In this document: in pieces, positions 59,650-64,000 of the stretch | How positions within the stretch are numbered: the first letter of the stretch is position 1 | Layout: each line of letters begins with the position of its first letter | NCBI GenBank assembly: GCA_903822185.1 | Contig: CAIJOA010000011.1 | Coordinates: 310,001 to 374,000, forward strand | Direction: 5' to 3' | Length of the DNA: 64,000 nt | Source of the DNA: an uncultured Rhodospirillales bacterium | GTDB lineage: Bacteria > Pseudomonadota > Alphaproteobacteria > ATCC43930 > CGMCC-115725 | Translations under genes and position numbers: made by a program | Notes under the pieces: model-generated | What the model was told of the DNA's origin: nothing | Seen by the model: only the letters and a program-made list of their open reading frames with translations | Databases searched by the model: none

Positions 59650-60380
59650 GCGAGACGAAGCCGACCTTCGTCCTCATTCACGGCGCCTGGCAAGGCGGTT
59701 GGGTCTGGGAGCGCGTGGCCGACCGGCTGCGCGCCGCCGGCTATCGCGTCCATACGCCGTCGCTGACCGGCCTCGGCGACCGTGCGCATCTTGCCGGACC
59801 GGAAGTCGATCTGGGTACGCATATCGCCGATGTCGTCAGCGTCATCGATCACCATGAGCTCGATAACGTCGTGCTGTGCGGCCATTCCTATGCGGGGATG
59901 GTCGTCGCTGGCGCCGCCGACAAGCGCGCCGACAAGATCAAGTCGCTGGTCTTCCTCGACGCCTTCGTGCCGACGGCGGGCAAATCGCTGCTCGACCTGC
60001 AGCCGCCCGAGATGGCGGCGAAGATGCACGCCGAGGTGAAGGACCAAGGCCAGGGCTGGCGGATCAAGCCGCTGCCGGCGAGCTATTTCCGTGTCGCCAA
60101 TCCCGAAGATGCCGCACGCATCGACCGGCAATCGGTCGATCAGCCGTTCGGCGCGATGTCGCAAAAGGCCGAACTGACCGGTGCCTGGGAAAAAATCCCG
60201 CACCTCGCCTACATCAAGGCCGGCGGTCACAAAGGTCCCTTCAGCCAGTTCCAAGATCGCCTGCGCAACGATCCGCGCTGGCAGGTTTTCGAGATTCCAT
60301 GCGGGCATAACGTGATGCTCGATATGCCGGACGCGCTTACCGGTGTCTTTCTTCATTGTGCAGCACAGGCGGTAAAGTGA
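59646..60380 (+). CDS. Alpha/beta hydrolase, hydroxynitrile lyase/esterase-like
   Basis: The start is the ATG at 59646 in an ATGA overlap. The 244-residue protein begins [20 protein letters not shown]. It has the nucleophile elbow [17 protein letters not shown] and a C-terminal catalytic His in [13 protein letters not shown]. This is the EstB/MES/hydroxynitrile-lyase-like subgroup of small plant-type esterases. It probably hydrolyses an ester linked to the amidohydrolase substrate. Its stop overlaps the purM GTG, so all are likely translated from one message. Confidence 0.92.
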   Translation: MSETKPTFVLIHGAWQGGWVWERVADRLRAAGYRVHTPSLTGLGDRAHLAGPEVDLGTHIADVVSVIDHHELDNVVLCGHSYAGMVVAGAADKRADKIKSLVFLDAFVPTAGKSLLDLQPPEMAAKMHAEVKDQGQGWRIKPLPASYFRVANPEDAARIDRQSVDQPFGAMSQKAELTGAWEKIPHLAYIKAGGHKGPFSQFQDRLRNDPRWQVFEIPCGHNVMLDMPDALTGVFLHCAAQAVK

Positions 60381-61441
60381 GCGCAGAGAATTATCGTGCG
60401 GCCGGCGTCGATATCGACGCGGGTGAAGCTCTTGTCGATGCAATCAAGCCGTTGGCGAAAGCCACTGCACGAACCGGCTGCGATGCCGGCCTCGGCGGTT
60501 TCGCGGCGATGTTCGATCTCAAAGCAGCGGGCTTTAAAGACCCGATCCTGCTTTCGACGACGGACGGCGTCGGCACCAAGCTGAAGATCGCCATTGCCGC
60601 CAACCGGCATGAAACCATCGGTCAGGATCTTGTCGCGATGTGCGTCAACGATCTGGTCGTGCAGGGCGGCGAGCCGCTGTTCTTTCTCGATTACTTCGCC
60701 ACCGGCAAACTGGATGTCGCCAAGGCGAAGACGATCATCGCCGGCATCGCCAAGGCCTGCAAAGACGTCGGCTGCGCCCTCGTCGGTGGCGAAACCGCCG
60801 AGATGCCGGGCATGTATGCGTCCGAAGATTACGATCTTGCCGGCTTTGCCGTCGGCGCCGTGGAGCGCGGCCAAGGGCTCGATGCGAAATCGATCGCCGA
60901 AGGTCACGTCGTCCTGGGCATGGCGTCGAGCGGACTTCATTCCAACGGCTTCTCGCTGGTGCGCCGCGTCGTCGAACTGGCGAAGCTCGATTACGCCAAG
61001 CCCGCTCCGTTCGCATCGGACAAGACCCTGGCCGAGGCGTTACTGACGCCGACGCGGCTTTACGTGAATGCCTGCAAGGCGGGCGCGAAGGCCGGTGGGG
61101 TCGGCGCCTACGCGCATATCACCGGCGGCGGTCTGCTCGATAATATTCCGCGCGTGCTACCCGACGATTTGGCGGCGGAGATCGACGCGACGCGCTGGCC
61201 GCTGCCACCCGTCTTCCGCTGGCTGGCCGAGACGGCAAAGATCGCGCGGCCGGAAATGGCGCGCACCTTCAATTGCGGGATCGGCATGGTCGCGATCGTC
61301 GCGCCCGGTTCGGTCGCCGCGGTGAAGCAGGCGCTCGAAAGCGCCGGGGAAAGCGTTTTCGAAATCGGCAAGATCGTCAAACGTCCTGACGGCAATGAAG
61401 GCACCATCCTGACCGGAACGGAGACCTCGTGGCCCGGCTGA
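60377..61441 (+). CDS. purM: Phosphoribosylformylglycinamidine cyclo-ligase
   Basis: The start is the GTG at 60377 in a GTGA overlap with the hydrolase stop. The 354-residue AIR synthetase carries out the fifth step of purine synthesis. It contains [60 protein letters not shown] and [13 protein letters not shown]. The length and motifs are standard. purN follows with a 13-base overlap. Confidence 0.97.
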   Translation: MSAENYRAAGVDIDAGEALVDAIKPLAKATARTGCDAGLGGFAAMFDLKAAGFKDPILLSTTDGVGTKLKIAIAANRHETIGQDLVAMCVNDLVVQGGEPLFFLDYFATGKLDVAKAKTIIAGIAKACKDVGCALVGGETAEMPGMYASEDYDLAGFAVGAVERGQGLDAKSIAEGHVVLGMASSGLHSNGFSLVRRVVELAKLDYAKPAPFASDKTLAEALLTPTRLYVNACKAGAKAGGVGAYAHITGGGLLDNIPRVLPDDLAAEIDATRWPLPPVFRWLAETAKIARPEMARTFNCGIGMVAIVAPGSVAAVKQALESAGESVFEIGKIVKRPDGNEGTILTGTETSWPG

Positions 61442-62079
61442 AGATTGCGGTCCTCATCTCGGGACGCGGATCGAATCTTCAAGCGCTGATCGATTCCTGC
61501 GCGCAGCCGGATTTCCCGGCCGAGATCACGCTGGTCATGGCTAATCGCGCCGACGCGGCAGGACTGCAGCGCGCGGCCGATGCGGGTATTCCGACGCAAG
61601 TCATTCCGCACAAAAATTATCCCGACCGCGAGACTTTCGACAGCGCCATGACAGCCGCACTCGAACAAGCCGGCGTCGGCTTGGTTTGTCTCGCCGGGTT
61701 CATGCGACTGCTGACGCCGGGCTTCGTCGAACATTGGCGCGACCGTTTGATCAATATTCATCCGTCATTGCTGCCGTCGTTCCCAGGCCTGCACACGCAC
61801 GAGCGCGCACTGGCTCAAGGCGTGCGCTTCGGCGGCTGCACCGTACATTTCGTCCGCGCCGAGATGGATAACGGCCCGATCATCGTTCAAGCTGCCGTGC
61901 CGGTCCTGCCGAACGACGATGCCGACACGCTCGCTGCACGCGTCCTCGAAGCCGAGCATCGCGCCTACCCACTCGCCCTGCGCCTTGTCGCGGAAGGCCG
62001 TGTCAACGTCATCGGCGAACGCACCGAAGTTTCGGGTGCACCGGGACATCTCAGCACGCAACTCAATCCCTCCGATTGA
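61429..62079 (+). CDS. purN: Phosphoribosylglycinamide formyltransferase
   Basis: This 216-residue GAR transformylase starts at a GTG at 61429. It uses 10-formyl-THF to formylate GAR, the third purine step. It has [40 protein letters not shown], the catalytic-site [20 protein letters not shown] and the [15 protein letters not shown] loop. It overlaps purM by 13 bases and the next gene by four bases (TTGA). Confidence 0.97.
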   Translation: MARLKIAVLISGRGSNLQALIDSCAQPDFPAEITLVMANRADAAGLQRAADAGIPTQVIPHKNYPDRETFDSAMTAALEQAGVGLVCLAGFMRLLTPGFVEHWRDRLINIHPSLLPSFPGLHTHERALAQGVRFGGCTVHFVRAEMDNGPIIVQAAVPVLPNDDADTLAARVLEAEHRAYPLALRLVAEGRVNVIGERTEVSGAPGHLSTQLNPSD

Positions 62080-63239
62080 TCGAACATCGCGTGACCAACA
62101 CCGCGAAGCTCGGCGCCATCGCCGCTTTCTGGGTCGCCGTCGGTCTCGTCCAGACCTTCAATTGGGAAGGCGGTGTGCTGAAAGCGATCGTGCTGTTCGC
62201 GTTGCTGCTGTCCGTCCCCTTCGTCATGGCCGCTGCCCGACGAGATATCGCGCCGATGTCCCCGGCATGGCAGCGCGGCGTGACCATCGCCGCCATCGTC
62301 TGGTTTGTGCTTGATCTAATCTTCCTGGCGATCCGCATTCGCAACCCGCATATCCTCGATATCGGGACGACGACGCTCGATGCCGGCAATGCCGTCCTTT
62401 CCGGCGGCAATCCCTACACGCTGCCGATCGATACCGGCCCGCAATCGGTGGGATTTACCGGCTACAAATACCTGCCGTTGATGTTTGCGACGTATCTGCC
62501 GCTGGGGCTGTGGCTCGACCAGCGCGGCCTCTTGCTGACCAATCTCGTCCTTCTCCTCGGCTGCGTTTGGTTCATGCGGCGGCTGACGAAATCCGACCTC
62601 GCCCCCTTGCTGCTGCTGATGCTGCCGATCGTGCCCGAACAGATCTTCGCCAAAGGCGCGACCGATCTCGTCGCCGTACTGCCGTTGTTGGCGGGGCTGT
62701 TTTTCTTTGGCCGCAGCGCCTTCCTCACTGGCCTTTGTGTCGGGCTTTCCATCGCGGCGAAGCTGCTGCCTGGCGTGATGTTCCTGCCCTGCCTGCTGCC
62801 GAGCCAGGACCGGGCAAAATATCTGGCTGGTGTGGTCGTCGGCCTAATGCCGACAGTGCCGTTCCTGATCGCGAGCCCCCGCGCGTTCCTCGACAACACC
62901 GTCTTCTTCGCCATGGCGAAGCTGCCCGACACGACCGCCTGGCTGTCCAGCGTGCCGTCCATGGTCGCGGATCTCGCGCATCTGGTCTTGCTGGGCGGCT
63001 TCATCTGGGCGGCCGCCCATGTCTGGCGGCGGGCGCCGTCGCTTGCGGCGCGGTGCGGGATCGGGACGATGCTGGTGCTGGGGGCCATCCTGGCCGGTCC
63101 CGGCGCACACCATAATTACCAGCTTTGGTGGATGCCGTTTTACGCGGTCATCTTGTCGCTGGCCCTCACCGGCGATGAGACTTGCCAAAGAGGGGCCGGA
63201 CGCGATACCAACCCCGCCAGCATCCCGTTCAAGTCATAA
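62076..63239 (+). CDS. GT87-like multipass membrane glycosyltransferase (DUF2029)
   Basis: The start is a TTG at 62076 in a TTGA overlap with purN, or a GTG at 62091. The 387-residue protein has about 10 hydrophobic helices. Between helices lie LDAGNAVLSGGNPYTLPIDT and the Asp-rich periplasmic loop FTGYKYLPLMFATYLPLGL, as in DUF2029/GT87 polyprenyl-phosphate-dependent mannosyltransferases. It may add a sugar at the periplasmic face. Coupling to purine genes is probably only a matter of transcription. Confidence 0.83.
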   Translation: MIEHRVTNTAKLGAIAAFWVAVGLVQTFNWEGGVLKAIVLFALLLSVPFVMAAARRDIAPMSPAWQRGVTIAAIVWFVLDLIFLAIRIRNPHILDIGTTTLDAGNAVLSGGNPYTLPIDTGPQSVGFTGYKYLPLMFATYLPLGLWLDQRGLLLTNLVLLLGCVWFMRRLTKSDLAPLLLLMLPIVPEQIFAKGATDLVAVLPLLAGLFFFGRSAFLTGLCVGLSIAAKLLPGVMFLPCLLPSQDRAKYLAGVVVGLMPTVPFLIASPRAFLDNTVFFAMAKLPDTTAWLSSVPSMVADLAHLVLLGGFIWAAAHVWRRAPSLAARCGIGTMLVLGAILAGPGAHHNYQLWWMPFYAVILSLALTGDETCQRGAGRDTNPASIPFKS

Positions 63240-63251
63240 GGATTTTCGGCC

Positions 63252-63374
63252 ATGACCATCAATCATGATTTCCAACGTCACCGCGACACCTGGATCGGCT
63301 TTGCCAAGCTGATGAAATGGTCGGTAATCCTGATCGTGTTGCTGCTGATCGCGATGGCGACGTTCCTGGTCTAA
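63252..63374 (+). CDS. aa3-type cytochrome c oxidase subunit IV
   Basis: This 40-residue membrane peptide (HDFQRHRDTWIGFAKLMKWS, then a single helix ending ATFLV) matches the alphaproteobacterial COX4_pro_2 family. Its usual pattern is an N-terminal His/Trp-x-x-Phe segment followed by one transmembrane helix. It is a structural accessory subunit of aa3 oxidase, and the other oxidase genes are not in this window. It starts 12 bases after the preceding stop. A short hairpin (63381-63396) follows. Confidence 0.8.
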   Translation: MTINHDFQRHRDTWIGFAKLMKWSVILIVLLLIAMATFLV

Positions 63375-63380
63375 GACCGA

Positions 63381-63396
63381 GAGGCCGAAAGGCCTC
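63381..63396. terminator. Possible hairpin terminator
   Basis: GAGGCC (63381-63386) and GGCCTC (63391-63396) form a 6-bp stem with a GAAA tetraloop between the COX IV and convergent histidine-kinase genes. There is no clear T tail on either side, so the call is weak. Confidence 0.35.
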
Positions 63397-63399
63397 AGA

Positions 63400-64000
63400 C
63401 TAGGCGCGCAGGCGCCCTTCGTCGGATTCGTCCAGACTATCGGGCGGTAGGCAGCGTTCGACCGGCAAAATAGCCGTCGCCACGGTACCGCGCCCCAATT
63501 CGCTCGTCAGCGACACACAGCCGCCGTGGAGCCGCATCAGGCGATCGCAGATGGCGAGGCCTAATCCTGTACCTTCATGGTTGCGGTTAAGGCCGCCATC
63601 CACCTGACGGAACGGCTCGAACACCCCGACCAGATCGGCTTCGGCCATACCGATGCCGTTGTCGCGTACCTCGATGCGAACATCGCCGAGAGCACTTTTA
63701 TAAGCGCGGATATCGACACAGCCGCCGGGCTTCGTGAACTTGATCGCATTGCCGGCCAGATTGATCAGCACCTGCCGCAGGCGCGGAATGTCGCCTTGGA
63801 CACGCGAGACGGCGTGATCGACATCGGCGGTCAAACGCAGGTCGCCGGCAAAAGCACGCGGCTGCAGCGAGCGAACGGCATCATCGACCAGATCGACCAG
63901 CGAAAGCGGCTCGTCGCGCAGCGCCAGACGGCCTGATTCCGCTTTGGCAAAATCCAGAATGTCATTGATGATGTTCAGCAGATGCCGGCCACTGCTGACC
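63400..64000 (-). CDS. Sensor histidine kinase, C-terminal part, cut by window edge
   Basis: The frame is open from the right edge (64000) to a stop at 63400, so the N-terminus lies outside the window. The visible 199 residues begin in the HisKA helix 2 (SGRHLLNIINDILDFAKAES). They continue through a complete HATPase_c domain: N-box LINLAGNAIKFTKPGG, G1 VRDNGIGMAEADL, F-box FEPFRQVDGGLNR and G2 EGTGLGLAICDRL. This is a hybrid- or PleC-type kinase core; no receiver domain follows. The sensed signal cannot be known from this part. Confidence 0.93.
   Translation of the reverse strand, partial: VSSGRHLLNIINDILDFAKAESGRLALRDEPLSLVDLVDDAVRSLQPRAFAGDLRLTADVDHAVSRVQGDIPRLRQVLINLAGNAIKFTKPGGCVDIRAYKSALGDVRIEVRDNGIGMAEADLVGVFEPFRQVDGGLNRNHEGTGLGLAICDRLMRLHGGCVSLTSELGRGTVATAILPVERCLPPDSLDESDEGRLRA

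Noticed and set aside
1-64000. CRISPR arrays, transposases, prophage or toxin-antitoxin genes
   Set aside because: No regularly spaced repeats, transposase or integrase motifs, or paired toxin-antitoxin frames were found on either strand.

Overview
The window looks like a chromosomal segment of an alphaproteobacterium, most likely from the Rhodospirillales or Hyphomicrobiales side. The GC content is high. A 40-residue aa3-type cytochrome c oxidase subunit IV is present (63252-63374). glyQ, glyS and ppdK sit in a row, and an octaprenyl diphosphate synthase, purM-purN and a FixL-like kinase fit the same group. The genus cannot be fixed from the sequence alone. No rRNA, CRISPR array, transposase, integrase or phage gene was seen. 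The single tRNA is tRNA-Pro(CGG) at 26448-26524.

Layout. 1-7600: an edge-truncated repeat protein, a His/Asp-rich lipoprotein, cytochrome b561, a cytochrome c paired with an unknown periplasmic protein, a FixL-like histidine kinase, class II photolyase, an FMN flavoprotein, an orphan substrate-binding protein (SBP) and a retropepsin-like protease. 7720-10133: cydAB of the cyanide-insensitive type. 10144-14922: a translationally coupled glycan operon of heptosyltransferase, two GT4 enzymes and asparagine synthase. 15085-25179: ygfZ, then a long reverse-strand run from a DUF2007 gene through tRNA methyltransferase, S49 peptidase, esterase and two small membrane genes into glyQ-glyS-ppdK. 25316-31697: ispB, tRNA-Pro, a 2TM protein, a CtpA-type protease, a lipoprotein, an unknown protein, an acyltransferase with no ordinary start codon, and a LACTB2-like hydrolase.

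31699-41822 is the most unusual part. Five tandem paralogous SBP genes are followed on the same strand by a cupin, one ABC ATPase, one permease, a small lipoprotein and a MetE/YxjG-like zinc methyltransferase. A BNR-repeat protein is divergent from them. All five SBPs share an internal YCQAYH motif and end in Cys-Arg, which suggests a shared disulfide-pinned subfamily. One transporter fed by five receptors is the best candidate for an undescribed system here.

41981-50373 holds a SPOR protein, a TPR-like lipoprotein gene broken by one in-frame TAA, and a catabolism-flavoured set: HpcH/HpaI aldolase, FAH-family hydrolase, MFS exporter, MAPEG protein, GFA protein, GST and enoyl-CoA hydratase. 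It ends with an XRE regulator and a 55-codon gene with a perfect Shine-Dalgarno sequence. 50449-64000 holds OmpA, MepA, MscS, an SDR, an MFS transporter, a class C beta-lactamase-fold hydrolase, a second orphan SBP, an ACMSD-like amidohydrolase coupled to an alpha/beta hydrolase, purM-purN, a GT87-like membrane protein, COX subunit IV and the C-terminal half of a histidine kinase cut by the right edge.

No gene-free stretch exceeds 300 bases. Most real starts were chosen from Shine-Dalgarno sequences or from ATGA/GTGA/TAATG/TGATG overlaps with the preceding gene. Most open frames antisense to these genes are shadows of GC-rich codon use.
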